From Arenicola marina (lineage: Eukaryota; Annelida; Polychaeta; Arenicolidae): a DNA stretch of 64,000 bases. Position numbers and translations under genes: made by a program. Numbering within the stretch: position 1 is the first letter of the stretch; each line of letters starts with the position of its first letter. The stretch is taken from NCBI GenBank assembly GCA_964019135.1, contig CAXHSH010001356.1, forward strand, positions 1 through 64,000, read 5' to 3'. The notes below the pieces were generated by a model that saw only the letters and a program-made list of their open reading frames with translations, made no database searches and had not been told where the DNA came from. Shown in pieces: positions 29,537 to 42,020 of the stretch.

Positions 29537-29867
29537 ATGCCTGGAAGTATCCTCGTAATTTCCATTTCCTTCTTAAATTATTCACGTTAGCAACATTTCA
29601 TTCTCAAAGACACTTAGATGGATCTTTTATGTTGGTCCTTTGATAGATACTTTTCTTGATTCTCGTTTACGTATCTCAACAAAGTTGAATTATAATCGCC
29701 CAGTGAAGTTTGTTTACATTTTACATGGCGCACATGGCGTTGTAGACACTGTAGCAGTGGCTGAAGTTTCCAGTGGCTGGCGCAGGGAGCGCTTAGTTAT
29801 TTATTCAGTGACCACGAAGCTGGAGATTCGGTAATAGGCCTGCATCTCTATCAACTGGTGGCCGCTT
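29537..29867. other. No gene seen
   Basis: AT-rich single-copy sequence. I see nothing in it. Confidence 0.4.
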
Positions 29868-31600
29868 ATTACTGACAGAAGTCTAAAGACTTCTGTCAGT
29901 ATACTACTCAGCTCGGTTTGTAAATTTCTTAAGACGAAAATTTTCAATTTTCGTCTTATGTCGGTGTGTTCCGTTTGTTAAGACGAACATTTTCAATTTT
30001 CGTCTTATGTCGGTGTGTTCGGTTTGTGAGTCTGTCTGTCTGTTTGTAACGCGGGGCATTATCTTTCGAATGCCTTAAGATATCGATTTCCAAATTCACA
30101 GAAAGATGCGGAAAGGCAATCGTCAGGCTAAGTTCGTAGATGGGCCATGTAGGTCAAAGGTCGACGTCACGATGACGTCATACGTCCAAAACACATTTTC
30201 CGCTCTAGCTCTCTTAATATTGCAGCTAGAGAGCCGCAATTAGTGTCAAAATACTCAGCTCCTCAAAATCTGTTGCGTTACTGACATCAGATTTGCGTAG
30301 GATAAAAAGTTTTCGCGCTACAGGCAGCTGAAAATTAGAAATTTTGGATTTTTTTTTTTATATATAAAGTTTGAGATATCGACTCCTCCTTCTGCACAGA
30401 CAATGCCACGGCCCACCGTCAGGCCAAGTTCGTAGATGGGCCGTGTAGGTCAAAGGTCAAGGTCACAGGACTTTTTCGAAATTCGCTTAACCATTGAAAG
30501 ATAGGACCAAAAAACGGGAAAACTGCTATAACGTTCGTAGTTTCTATTTAATCACGCTGCAAATTATTTCACGTATTGGGTTCATTAGTACCTTCTATAC
30601 CGTCGTTCATTTGTGCAAATCGCCCAAATGGTTTTTCTGCTAAAAATTCCCAAAGTTTAACATGGGACCCTATGGGACCATTTTGGCGGGAACCAGGCCT
30701 CCTCAATTTCTCCATGAAGGGGACATGTCAGACAAACGACACGTTGCGTGAGACATGACATTAGTATTTGGGCGTAAAATATTATATTGACCAAGGTCAC
30801 GCTTCCAAGGTCGAGGTCAGATCAATGTCATGGGTACGAAACATGTATTCCCGCGTAACTTCGTTAATATTTGGACTAGAGATTCGCGGTTTGTTTCAGA
30901 GTATTCTTCAGAGAGATACGCAAAAGTAATGTGTCCTCAGATTTCACCTCACATTTATAGTTTTCGATTAATTGGATGATCAATTCTGACATTGCCGAAA
31001 GCGCAAAAAATTCGCTGTGACTACATAAATGCAGGTAGATGACTCATATGCGGTGGAATATGTACCCATATTACTGACATCATGTATGCCAAATGCCATC
31101 AAAATCAATGTAGTAGTTTCGACGCTGGCAAATAATCACACTTTAACATGGCCAAGCCCATTATAAAGCCTCGATACGCCAAACAAGAACTCAGTGGGAC
31201 ACTGATGATGACGAAAATCGACTTTGGGTCAAAGAACGTGTCTTTCTGAACATGGTGATCCAAACCGCGACCCTCCACGATGATTATTAAGGGAATGAGG
31301 GCCATTTCTAGATTCCGGTACATTGAGTACATATGCTCGGTCCCCTGGTTTGAACTTTACATTGAATATGATAGCGTGGTTTTGAGGTCAAGACAGGGCC
31401 TCGGAATTAGGTGAGCGGCTTGAGTGAATGGTATTACAAATGCTCGTGTAAGTAAAAAGTTAGTGGCCCAAATGGTGTGTATTGTTCCCCAAGGTCGTCT
31501 CTCACATTGCCGCTGCATGACATTTTTGTGAATTTTTCCCCAAATTTTGTTTCCGGATTTCCTGGGGGGGGGGGGGGGTGTTGGGATGACAGCACCGTGG
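29868..31600 (+). repeat. AGGTCA-core repeat family, diverged copy
   Basis: It starts with hairpins typical of the family: ACTGACAGAAGT with its complement near 29,870-29,900, then two AAGACGAAAATT/AATTTTCGTCTT palindromes (29,930-30,010) and TGTCGGTGTGTTC. AGGTCAAAGGTC words follow at about 30,150 and 30,445. The right part is only loosely similar to other copies, and the boundary is uncertain. Confidence 0.55.
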
Positions 31601-31689
31601 CCACTGGTCATTCATTAGAGGACTAAACAAAATCACCCTGAAGTGATCAGGCGTGTATCGATGATGCCTTGGGTTGTCCTCCGCAAGTG

Positions 31690-31906
31690 GCGGTCCGCAG
31701 GGTCTTGGAATAGGGATGCTAATCAGGATTCGGGGGACCAATAGGGATCTGATGGGTCGATTAGGGTTGTGTGGGACAAATCGTGATGTGCAGGGTCGAA
31801 GTCGACGGTTCGAAACGGGATCCGTGGGACACATTGGTATACGACGGGTCAAAGCTGGTTTCGTTGGGTTCAATCTGGATTAGCAATGTTCAATCAGGAT
31901 CACCAA
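31690..31906. repeat. Degenerate edge of the 20-bp GGATCTGA array
   Basis: Diverged units with GGATC and GGGTCAA. This is the left part of the array that continues after the LINE at 35,071. Confidence 0.7.
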
Positions 31907-34900
31907 TCTTTCTTTTCTTTTTTTGCTTCTTTTTTTCCCCTTTATTTTTTTGTTATCGCTATTTGGTGGTACTTGGTTTAAATTTATATAATCTAAATCC
32001 CGTAATTTATACTCGAACAATGAAATCCATAATCGTACAAAGCAATGTGACAAAGACATCTATGATGAGAGTTACAGTAATAATTGACTTTTACATTAGA
32101 AAAACGTGAACATGAGTCACCTGTCTATTTTTAGCATGAACGTTAGGGGACTTGCAATGCCGCAAAAAAAAGTTGATGTTCTTAACTGGCTTGTAGGGAA
32201 AAATGCCTGCGTGTATTGTCTGCAAGTTATCCATTTGGATGAATTGAATTGAAAGTGCTTTAAAAGAAGAATTCGACGGAACGTGCTATTTTAACTCCAA
32301 TTCGTCACATGCTAGGGGGGTTGCTATCCTGTTAAGGAATACGTTTGAATACACTGTGCATGGCACGGATACTGATGAAGCTGGAAATCTGTTATTATTA
32401 GACGTCACGCTCTGCAGTAAAAGATTGACATTGGTTACTATTTATGGTCCGAATAAAGATTGTCCTGCGTTTTATGAGGAACTGTTAGAGAAAATATACA
32501 AGCTTGAGAATACGAGCATTATCATATGTGGAGATTGGAACTTGGTGCTGGACTATAAATGTGATACGCGGGGTTATGTCAGAGAAAATAACGTTAAAGC
32601 GAAGAGAACTGTATTGAATTTAATAGAAAGGTTAGAATTGTTAGATTGCTGGCGTGTGAATCACCCGAACATGAGACGCTTCACTTGGACCAACTCGCAG
32701 CGCAAATCACAACGCGCTAGATTAGATTTTTATTTAGTAACTGCGGATATTCATATTTAAAGAATTGGCGCCCTATCTCTCTTCTTAACGCTGATTATAA
32801 AATATTATCAGGTATTTTCGCTTACAGATTAAAAAATGTGCTCCCGGAAATAATCAGTTCGGATCAGAAAGGTTTTATTCAAAATAGATTTATAGGAGAA
32901 AACACTAGATTGATCTATGATATCATGCACTATTTAATTCAGAATAGAAAATCTGGTATGCTTCTGCTTATAGATTTTTAAAAAGCGTTCGATACGTTAA
33001 GTTGGAGTTATATACGTCAAGTATTACGGTCATATGGCTTCGGAGAATCTTTTATGAGGTGGTTCAATATTTTATATGGATGTCCTGAGAGTTGTGTCAT
33101 TAATAATGGGAATTTTTCACAGTTTTTTGCTCTCGGAAGAGGCTGTAGACAGGGCGACCCATTATCGCCATATTTATTTATTTTGTCCATTGAGCCTTTG
33201 GCAATGGCTATTAAGCAAGATAATAATATTAAGGGCATAATTGTTGGAAAGAAAGAATATAAGATTGGACAGTACGCGGATGATACCTTTCTTTTATTAG
33301 ATGGTAGTGAGTCATCCGTTAGAAATGCTTTACGGAAACTGAAGGCCTTCCATTACTGCTCTGGACTGAAAATTAATGTTGACAAAACTAATGCTATATG
33401 GCTTGGGAAGTTTGAACAAGAAAAACAGAACATATGTCCAGATTTGCCATTGACTTGGGTAAAGGAGTTTCGGTTGTTAGGAATAAGTTTTCATGTTGAC
33501 TTAAAGAAGATGGTAATGATAAATTATGAGTCCAAAATTGCCGAATTTGAAAAGATATTGAATGCATACAGTAAACGAAGGCTTTCGCTCCGTGGTCGGG
33601 TCACAGTAGTAAAAACTCTTGCCTTGCCGAAATTGATACATGTGATGTCTGCTCTACCTATGCCGGAAAAGCGTTATCTAGACAAAATTGACGGTGCCAT
33701 TCGAAATTTTGTTTGGAACAAGAAAAAACCTAAGCGCTCGTTAAATAGAATGGCCCAGTCAATAGAAGAGGGGGGCGTTAACCTTACGCATACAAAATCC
33801 ATGTTGCAAGCTTTGAAATTGAATTGGATTCAAAAACTTATCCGGCAAGATGGAGCATGGCAAGATTTGTTCTGTGATACTATTTGTGGTGAAAAAGTAC
33901 ATTGTTGGGAATTAGATTTGCATTCATTAAGAAATTTTATTAAGGTAGAAAACCCATTTTGGGCTGATGTTTTTAATTCCTGGTACTGCTACCGGCAAGT
34001 GAGCAAGGATATTGAGATTACCCGTAATGTGTTGGAGTATCCTTTGTGGAATACTTATTTTATGACTAATGAAAATGTTATATGTAGAAAGACCGAATTT
34101 ATCAAGAAAGGTATAGTTTTTGCTAATGATGTTATTAACGAACAAGGGGAGTTCATGGGCTGGAATGATTTTTGCATAAAGTTTGATATCCGCATAAATT
34201 TTGCGGATTTCTACGGGCTGATCCATTCTATTCCCAGAGAATGGAAATATGAAATGTTAAGAGGAGGTATAAAGCTAAAATCAGTTGTTTGTAAATTTAC
34301 GAGTCATATAAAGCAGATGAAGCGTGTGTGCAACGAAACTTATAAAACATTAGTTAAATCACTGACATACGGGCGGAATAATGAGCGTAAATGGTCAGAT
34401 ATTTTAGGTGTACAAATAGAAAGGGATACATGGAAAACATTGTATAAATTACCGGTGAACGCCACTACGGATAAGAGAACGAGAAGTTTTCAGTTTATGA
34501 TTTTACACAGAACAACCGTAACGAATAACTTCTTATACATGAGTAAAATAGTTAACTCTGATATGTGTGGCTTTTGCGGTAACGAGTGTGAGACGATAGA
34601 ACATCTATTTTATTATTGTCAACCAGTGAAGTCATTATGGTCAGAATTTATAGCTTTGTTTAGAAATCTCACTGAAAAGACATTGGCACATTCATTTCGG
34701 CTCAGACTGTGATGTTAGGAGTGACAACCGCGCCGTTTTCTCGCCTGCTTAACCATATAATTATCATTGGAAAAAAATATATCTATCAGTGTAAATGGGC
34801 TCAGGTTACCCCTGTTCTCTGTGGCTTGATAAATTGTATTAGATATTATTACGATATAGAAAAATTTGGAATAACAGAACGATACCGTAGCGAGACAATA

Positions 34901-35055
34901 TTTCTAAGAAAATGGAAACCGGTCATCCCTCTTATAGCATGATCCCTCTCTTGCACAGTTGTATATTCTTAACAATATAACATATATTCTGTCTGCCTGA
35001 TGTCACAACTTGCTGTACGATTATGGAAATAAAAAAAAAAAAAAAAAAAAAAAAA
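31907..35055 (+). mobile_element. L1/Tx1-like LINE, inserted and decayed
   Basis: Bounded by a 15-bp direct repeat AATCAGGATCACCAA (31,892-31,906 and 35,056-35,070), starting with a pyrimidine-rich leader and ending with AATAAA and a poly(A) tail. The coding region starts at about 32,112 (MSHLSIFSMNVRGLAMPQ), the endonuclease N-terminus. An in-frame stop follows about 45 codons later, then another endonuclease part (32,356-32,760: YGPN, GDWN, ARLDFYLV). The frame then jumps directly into RT (NWRPISLLN near 32,765), so roughly 200-300 codons are missing. RT continues with DF*KAFD (one stop), GCRQGDPLSPYLF and YADDT (33,054-34,712), then CGFCGNECETIEHLF. A frame change near 34,710 leads to the tail frame (34,709-34,942). 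Not able to move by itself. Confidence 0.92.
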
Positions 35056-35070
35056 AATCAGGATCACCAA

Positions 35071-36290
35071 GGTCGAATCGGGATCTGAAGGTCAAATAGG
35101 GATGCGACGGGTCAATCTGCATCCTAGTTGTCAAATCTCTATCTGGCGGCTTCCATCAGGTTCTGAGGGAGTCAATAAGAATCATATGAGTCCAATCTGG
35201 ATCCGACAGATTAAATCTGGGTCTGACGGGTCTAGTGGGGATGCCAGATGACTACTCGGGATCTGAGAGGGCAAATGTGGATGTCCAGGTCGAATGGGGA
35301 GCTGAAAAGGTCAATATGGATCTGAGAGGCAAAATAGGCGTCTGTGAATGATATCTGGATCTAAGGGATCAATCTGGATCTGAGAGGTCAAGCCTGGATC
35401 TGATACGTCAAATCTGGATCTAAAGGATCACTCTGGATCTGAATGGTCAATCAGGATCTGAGCGGTCAAATCTAGATCTGAGAGGTCAATTCTGGGTCTG
35501 AGAGGTCCAATCTGGGTCTGAAGGATCAAATCTGGATCTCAGGGATCAAATCTGGATCTGAGGATCAAATCTGGATCTGAGGGATCAAATCTGGATCTGA
35601 AGGGTCAAATCTTGATCTGAGGGTCAACTCTCGATCTGAGGGGTCAATCTGGATCTGAGGGATCAAATCTGGATCTGAGGGATCAAATCTGGATCTAAAG
35701 GGTCAAATCTGGATCTGAGGGTCAAATCTGGATCTGAGGGTCAACTCTGGATCTGAGGGGTCAATCTGGATCTGAGAGGTCAAATCTGGATCTGAAAGGT
35801 CAAATCTGGATCTGAGGGATCAAATCTGGATCTAAGGGATCAAATCTGGATCTGAGGGTCAAATCTGGATCTGAGGGGTCAAGCTGGATCTGAGAGGACA
35901 AATATGGATCTGAGGGATCAAATCTGGATCTGAGGGTCAACTCTGGATCTGAGGGGTCAATCTGGATCTGAGAAGACAAATATGGATCTGGGAGGTCAAA
36001 TCTGGATCTAAGGGATCAAATCTGCATCTGAGGGTCAAATCTGGATCTGAGGGGTCAATCTGGATCTGAGAGGACAAATATGGATCTGGGAGGTCAAATC
36101 TGGATCTGAGGGAATAAAATCTGGATCTGAAGGGTCAAATCTGGATCTGAGAGATCAATCTGGATCCGAGAGCCAAATCTGGATTTGAGAGGTCAAATCT
36201 GGATCTGAGAGGTCAAATCTGGATCTGAGAGGTCAAATCTGGATCTGAGGTGTCAATCTAGATCTGAGAGGTCAATTAGTGCCTTCACTT
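35071..36290. repeat. 20-bp GGATCTGAGGGTCAAATCT minisatellite
   Basis: About 60 degenerate units of 19-21 bp. The array belongs to the left arm of the large inverted repeat; the right arm (47,930-48,030) has only about four such units in reverse complement. Confidence 0.92.
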
Positions 36291-37031
36291 GACAATTTGG
36301 ATCAAATACAGGTTTCAGCGGGCAAAATAGAGTTTTAGTGAGTAAATTTGGCCCAGTAGGCCATTACGCATGCAATTTGGCCCAACTAGAGCTTTTAAGG
36401 TACAATCTGGGGTAAATAGTGCTTTTGCTGGGCCAAATATGACCTTCAGAGAGCAATTGAGCATAGATATCGGCGTGGGATAGCAACTTATTCCAAATAT
36501 AGCTTTCTGTTTACTAAATAGCGCTTTCTGTTTACAAAATCGAGCTTTTTGTTGACAACATGGAGCTTTTGGTTCGCAAAATAGAGCTTTCTGTTGGCAA
36601 AATAAAGATTTTGCTAAGTAGAGCTTTCAGCTGGCAATTTGAGCTAAATATCGCACATAACTGGCAATTTGGGCTAAATAGCGGGTATAACAGGGAATTT
36701 TAGGTTCACTGGGCATCTAACTGGCAATTTAGGTTAAACAGCGCGTATAACGAGCAATTTGGGCTAAATTTCGCATATAGCGGGTAATTGTTGGTTAAAC
36801 AGCGCATGTAACGCTCAATTTATACTAAATAGCCAATATAACGGGCGATTTGAGCTGAACAGCGCATATAGGGGGCAATTTTGGATAAACAGCGCGTATA
36901 CGGGACAATTCGGGCTAAACAGCGCGTATAACGGGAAATGTGAGCTAAATAGCGCTTTCATCCGACAACGTGCGCACCCCAGGCTCTATTTTGAGCAGTG
37001 TGCAATGAGCAATTAACCGATATTAACGGAA
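35400..37031 (+). repeat. Large inverted repeat, left arm
   Basis: The stretch from the GGATCTGA array through 37,031 is the reverse complement of 46,283-48,030. The shared order is GGATCTGA units, a linker (GCTTTTGCTGGGCCAAATAT region), GAGCTTTCTGTTGGCAAAAT units, AACAGCGCGTATAACGGGCA units, then GAGCAATTAACCGATATTAA. Similarity stops just after AATTAC near 37,031. No coding content. Confidence 0.8.
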
Positions 37032-39710
37032 TTACAACGTCATGACATGGGACTTACATAGTCGAATTGGTCCCATAACCCAAATTTTCGTCTTCCTTCT
37101 CAAGCTGTGCTTGACCGTCTAGTTTGTATGTTTGTCAGCTATCGATGTTTGTCCGATCGATACAGGTCGTAATTCGACAGCTACGATCATCGGTCTTGAC
37201 CAAAAGGTAAATTGGTGAAATGGTGGCTCGGTCAAGTTCGTTAATGGCATATGTAGGTCAAAGGTCAAGGTCACAGCGATTTTTTTATAAAAAAAGTTAA
37301 CAACGCATATATCTCCGTTAATATTAGAGATAGAGATCTCGGATAAGCTTCAAAATGTGCTGCCCATCAAGTGGCATCTTTCGTATATTGTTCACTTTTT
37401 GACGCGTCATACTCATTTTTGAGCAAAATTAGATACTAGGTTTTTCGGAAAACACACTAAATCACCTCTGTCAGTTGTGTGGCTTTTAGACACATTTAAA
37501 ACCAAGTTATCGCTGTAAGGTTCTGACATGTCATAGAAATATGAATAGAAATAACCTCTGTAGAATCTTAGGTCTCTCCAGTGCGTCACGTGACGTCACG
37601 ATGACGTCACTTTCGGTACATACAAAAATTTGTCAAAAATCGAAAAAAATATGCAAAAAGTGCTAGACTGGCGTCATATTGTAGGGAAAGTGATCTCCTG
37701 TAGAGCTGGATAGTAAAAACAATACGTTCCAATCTTACTTCCGGTTCCATAGTGGCGGGAAGTTGTCTATGGGACTTCCCATGTTAAAGCCCTCCATCTC
37801 TCAGGCTGGGAAAAAATGTTTTGTCGCATATTTCACAAGTGCCTCCGTCAAACACTATCATGATTTTTTCCTTGATTAATTATGGTACCTAGTAGAAACT
37901 ATGGATACCATATGGTATTTGAATAAGAAATGACGTCACAGGAATTTTTTGAAATTTGGCCAATGGTAAAAGATGGGGATTTTTAGCGCTGGCAAGGGCT
38001 CCCACGGGCGACCTATGCCAGTTATCGTTCAATGCTTGCAGTTGTGGATGGACCGGACTGAGATGAGCCACCAACGGTAAACACGGTGACATATCATACT
38101 AACTTTTCGGTATATAGTCGAAAACGTTTTACATTGAACCCTATGGGGAAAATATAATTTCATTCAATTTGACACACTTTCGTTTGAGCGATCTCACTTT
38201 GCTTTACCATGGTGAGAGATGTGGACGAGTACAAGAGTCCCAGGGTAGGCTGACGGCAAACGCGTGTCTCATTTTCGTTTCCATGGCAACCGGACATTTT
38301 CCCAATGATAAAGTATACAAATTCCCTCTAACTTAGAAAATTCGTCAAAAATCGGAAAAACTAGCTAGACCTTCGATCGTTGCGTATAATGGTAGAGAAG
38401 ATATGTCTCCAGATTGCTATTGGCAGTAAAGCATTATTATTCTTTACATCTTAGCTGCAGAGTCCTTTCTTCGTCTGCTCGGTTTTCATTTATCCGCAAT
38501 GATGAAGAATAGCAATTTTCAGTAATTAGGTGAAGCTATATCTGAAGGACTAACAGTCCTACCGCCGTTCTAATTGAGGGCACACATGTCTGTGTATAGA
38601 TATTTGGACGTTGCCGTGCGTCATGCCATGACGTCACCATGACGTGATGATGTTAAAATTGTATAACCTCTATTATTCGACTATTATACCTCGTAGCGAC
38701 TACCGGTTGATTTGACGCTGTACCTTATATCAAGGGACAACTGCTGCGATGCGTAACTTTTTTTGCGGTACCGAAACGTGTGCGTCAAAACTGACATGCA
38801 CCTCGCGTTAAACGGCGTATTGAACTTCAAAGGGCCATAACTCGGTTAATATTTGAGCTAGGGAGCCCAGATTTGGCATGAAACGAGAGGCAAGTGTAAG
38901 GTAATCGCGATGGAATTGCTCTAGGACGTTTAGTTTGGCCGCTAGAGCGCTCGCAAAAGGTGCACCCCCCTTTGCTGAAGCTCCCATTATGAGTCAACGG
39001 CGATATCGACCGGCAATGCCTCTGCTTTGCGATGGCCGCCGTTTACTTAATAGCGACGCTAGAGAGTCGGAACTGGTTTCAAAGGACGGCCAAATGTCGA
39101 CTTTGGTGAGGAATCCGCATTCGCTTCTATCCTAGGACGCTTAGTTTTGACGCTGGAGGGCTCCGTAATTTAGCAATGATGAGTACGAGAACAGGCATTA
39201 TGGCGGGACCAAGCACACGTAGAAAGTCGGGATTTGGCCGAATTCACTCAAAATGGCACCCTCTATCTGGGAAAACAGCCCGCGTTGAACAGAAGCTGTT
39301 AGATTGTGCTATTCCAGCATCCGCATCGTAGAGGTCCAATTTGGGCCCAATTGCGCTTTCAGCGAGCCCAATACGGCTTTCAGTGGGCAGTGTGGGCTAG
39401 AACGCGTTCGGATATCGGTATTATTGAGCCCAAATTGGCCATTGAAGGCCATGTTTAGCCCAAATTGGTCGCTGAAGACCGTAATTATTCCAATTTGCCC
39501 GTTTATAGCGCTATTTAGCCCACGTTGTTCGTTCAAGGAGCTGTTTAACCCAATATGCCCACTGAAGGCATCATGTTGCCAGCATGAGGCAAAATCAGCT
39601 TCTAGTGTATGTGTTTCTGCATGTCATCGCCTGTACCATAGTTTCGGCGCATAAATGGTGAAATGAAGATAAAGTCACTTCTGTCAGTACCTCAGCCTAC
39701 GGCTGTCTAG
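36980..39710 (+). repeat. AGGTCA-core repeat family, copy ending in CTAG
   Basis: Contains AGGTCAAAGGTCAAGGTCAC at about 37,254, GACGTCAC pairs near 37,600, and a tail (38,930-39,710) nearly identical to 49,010-49,821. The end has CACTTCTGTCAGTA, a hairpin CAGCC-TAC-GGCTG and TCTAG before a T. Hairpin plus CTAG|T is what Helitrons show at their 3' end. No Rep or helicase frame is present, so any such element would be non-autonomous. Confidence 0.6.
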
Positions 39711-40481
39711 TATTTTGGTATTTGGACGTTGTCGTGTGTCATGCCATATGACGTGATGACGTCATAATTTGGTAAATGCCATTACTCGCCTATTATACGT
39801 CATAGCGATTTACGGTTTGTTTGAGGTTAAACCTTATACCAAGGGACAACTGGTGGTATGCGTAAACATTTTTGGCGGTACTGAAGCGTGTGCGTCAAAA
39901 ATGACGTCCCAGTTTACGTTACCCGAGATCGTCTAAGTTTCAACTACTTAGGCACTAGCTAAAATCACTAGAGGTACATAAGCAGGTAAAGTGAAACAAC
40001 TTGAAGCTAAATTGTTAATTTTTGTAAGCATCAGTGACGTCATGTGGCGTCACGTTGACGTTTTCATGGCAACGGCACTAAGCCCAAAGGTAAAGTATAG
40101 AGAGTCTGGCCAAATTGGAAAATTCGTCAAAAATCAGGAAAGCTAGTTAGAGCCGCGATTGTTAAGGTACTTAGTAGGACTGAACTATACATGAACACAC
40201 CTGTGCTCACAAATGACCTATTGCCCCTAGCCTAGGAACCATGGCGCCGCACAAAGGGGACCCCCCTTGCTCGGTCGCCAATGATGAGAGAATGGGAAAA
40301 TGGACTGATGGCACTTTCGATTCCCTCATTTTTGCCCCTTGTAGGTGCGATTGTAGGCTAAAATGCCCGTTTGTATGAGTTATTTCAAGCTACATTGACC
40401 GCTGCAATGAATTCTCCTGATCGTCTGTAACAAAATCACTTCTGTCAGTAAGCCTCAGCCTCCGGCTGATTTCGGCTCTTG
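39711..40481 (+). repeat. AGGTCA-core repeat family, second tail type
   Basis: Matches about 52,200-52,970. It ends in CACTTCTGTCAGTAAGCC, hairpin CAGCC-TCC-GGCTG, then ATTTCGGCTCTTG before T. It is likely the truncated 3' part of another family copy. Confidence 0.6.
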
Positions 40482-41034
40482 TATTTAAAATTTCACTAAA
40501 ATCGGAGTGGCGGTTATTACTTAAGGGGTCATTTCAATTTAAAATTAACGAAATTCACGGTGCCCTCAATATTGACCGTACAAACTTCAAGATGGTATAG
40601 GACACTGTGGAATTGTATTGCCCGTCAGGAAAACATATGGTTAAAATTCGCCTTGTAAACAAATTTGCGTAAATCGACGAAAGGATCATTGCAATAGTAA
40701 ACTGTACGGCGTTTCCGTTCGCCTAACGCGACCCCCCTCTCGCAGCCCTCACCCCGACCTTCTCCATGTCCGCCAATACACACACGCATTCTGGCTTTGA
40801 GGCGCTTCACTGGCGCACACTCCTGCCCTTGTCCACACCCACCCCCTACCTTACACCCCTACCCTGTGTATTGCTCACCGGTCCGCTGCCGCTCTGCTGC
40901 TTGCTGCATGGTGCTCTTACCATGAACCGAGAGCCGCCTTGTTTCCCCCGCGCGGGCCCCAACTGACGTCGAGGTGACAGCGATTGTCAAATCCAAGCTC
41001 AGCTCGAACCCGGAGTGATAAACGTAACAGTGCC
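40482..41034. other. No gene seen
   Basis: Mixed composition, C-rich near 40,820-40,960. I see no supported gene. Confidence 0.4.
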
Positions 41035-41300
41035 AGAGCGCCTGGAAGTTGGGGGTTCGAACCCGATTTTTCCAATTTTTTGAGAAATGTTTTCGTGCCT
41101 CTAAAGTTTCGGTTACTTTTTGGGACGCCTGGAAGTTGGGGGTTCGAACCCGACTTTTAAAATTTTTTGGAACATTGTTCGTGCCTCTAAAGTTTCGGGT
41201 ACTTTTTGGGACTTCGGTTACATGTTTGAATTTGGGACTTCGGTTACTTTTAATTTAATTAAATTAATCGAAGTCCCAAAGTAACCGAAACTTTAGATGT
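41035..41300. repeat. tRNA-like B-box tandem pair with inverted repeat
   Basis: GCGCCTGGAAGTTGGGGGTT continuing into CGAACCC occurs at about 41,037 and again about 85 bp later. GGTTCGAACCC matches the B box of RNA polymerase III promoters and the tRNA T-loop. No complete cloverleaf or A box is visible, so this is at most a tRNA-derived SINE remnant. The stretch ends with TCCCAAAGTAACCGAAACTT, the inverted copy of AAGTTTCGGTTACTTTTTGG at about 41,105. Confidence 0.45.
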
Positions 41301-41469
41301 ATCATGGCCATTAGATGAATGCAGAATAAGGGCCCTGGTGTCTGAGTGTATCGAGATGTGCTATTCGTTTGAGCCGCAAAATTACTACACATGTATATGG
41401 TGCATTCTGTTTGCACCCAGGCATTGCACCCAGGGAGCTCACTCTTCGTTATGACCCCTTCTTTGTCAA

Positions 41470-42020
41470 TGTCAGTCAGTGAAATAGGTCACTGCAGCGA
41501 TACACGTAATAAAGCTTGCGTAGCTCGGCTGGCCGACGCCTCCAAGCCCGTCACGGTCTGCCTCCCCCCAAAACACTTTCCTTTTCACCCCTTTTTGCTC
41601 TGGCCATAAATTATAGGGCGCGGACGGCAAACGACGGGCGATGGTTTGTGGTAGGGCCCCTCAAGGGGGGTAGCCATGTCGCGTGTCGATTTTAAGAAAA
41701 GGTCCATGTCGCGTGTCGATTTGAAGAAAAGTTCCATGTCACGTGTCGCTAAGTCTTATGTCGCATGTCGATTCTAAGACAACCCCAATGTCGCGTTGTC
41801 GATTTTAAAAATCGCCGTGTCGCCGTGTCGAAAAAGCCCATCTGGGGCCCTTGTGGTGAGGTATGTCAGTCAGTGAAATAGGTGCCTGGAGCGATATACG
41901 TAATAAATAAAGCTTTCGTAGCTCGGCGGGCCAACGCCCCCAAGGCGTCACGGTGTGCCTGCCCCCCAAAAACATTCAAATCGCTGACGGCAAACGGCGG
42001 GCGACGGTTTGTGGTGAGGT
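41470..42020. repeat. Direct repeat pair around a GTCGCGTGTCGA tandem tract
   Basis: 41,470-41,660 and 41,864-42,020 share CAGTCAGTGAAATAGGT, a TAATAAAGCTT...GTAGCTCGGC part, and GACGGCAAACG.CGGGCGA. Between them lie about five degenerate units of GTCGCGTGTCGATTTTAAG. No gene is seen. Confidence 0.7.

Noticed and set aside
41051-41075. tRNA gene
   Set aside because: Only a B-box/T-loop word is present. No acceptor stem, anticodon arm or A box can be built.
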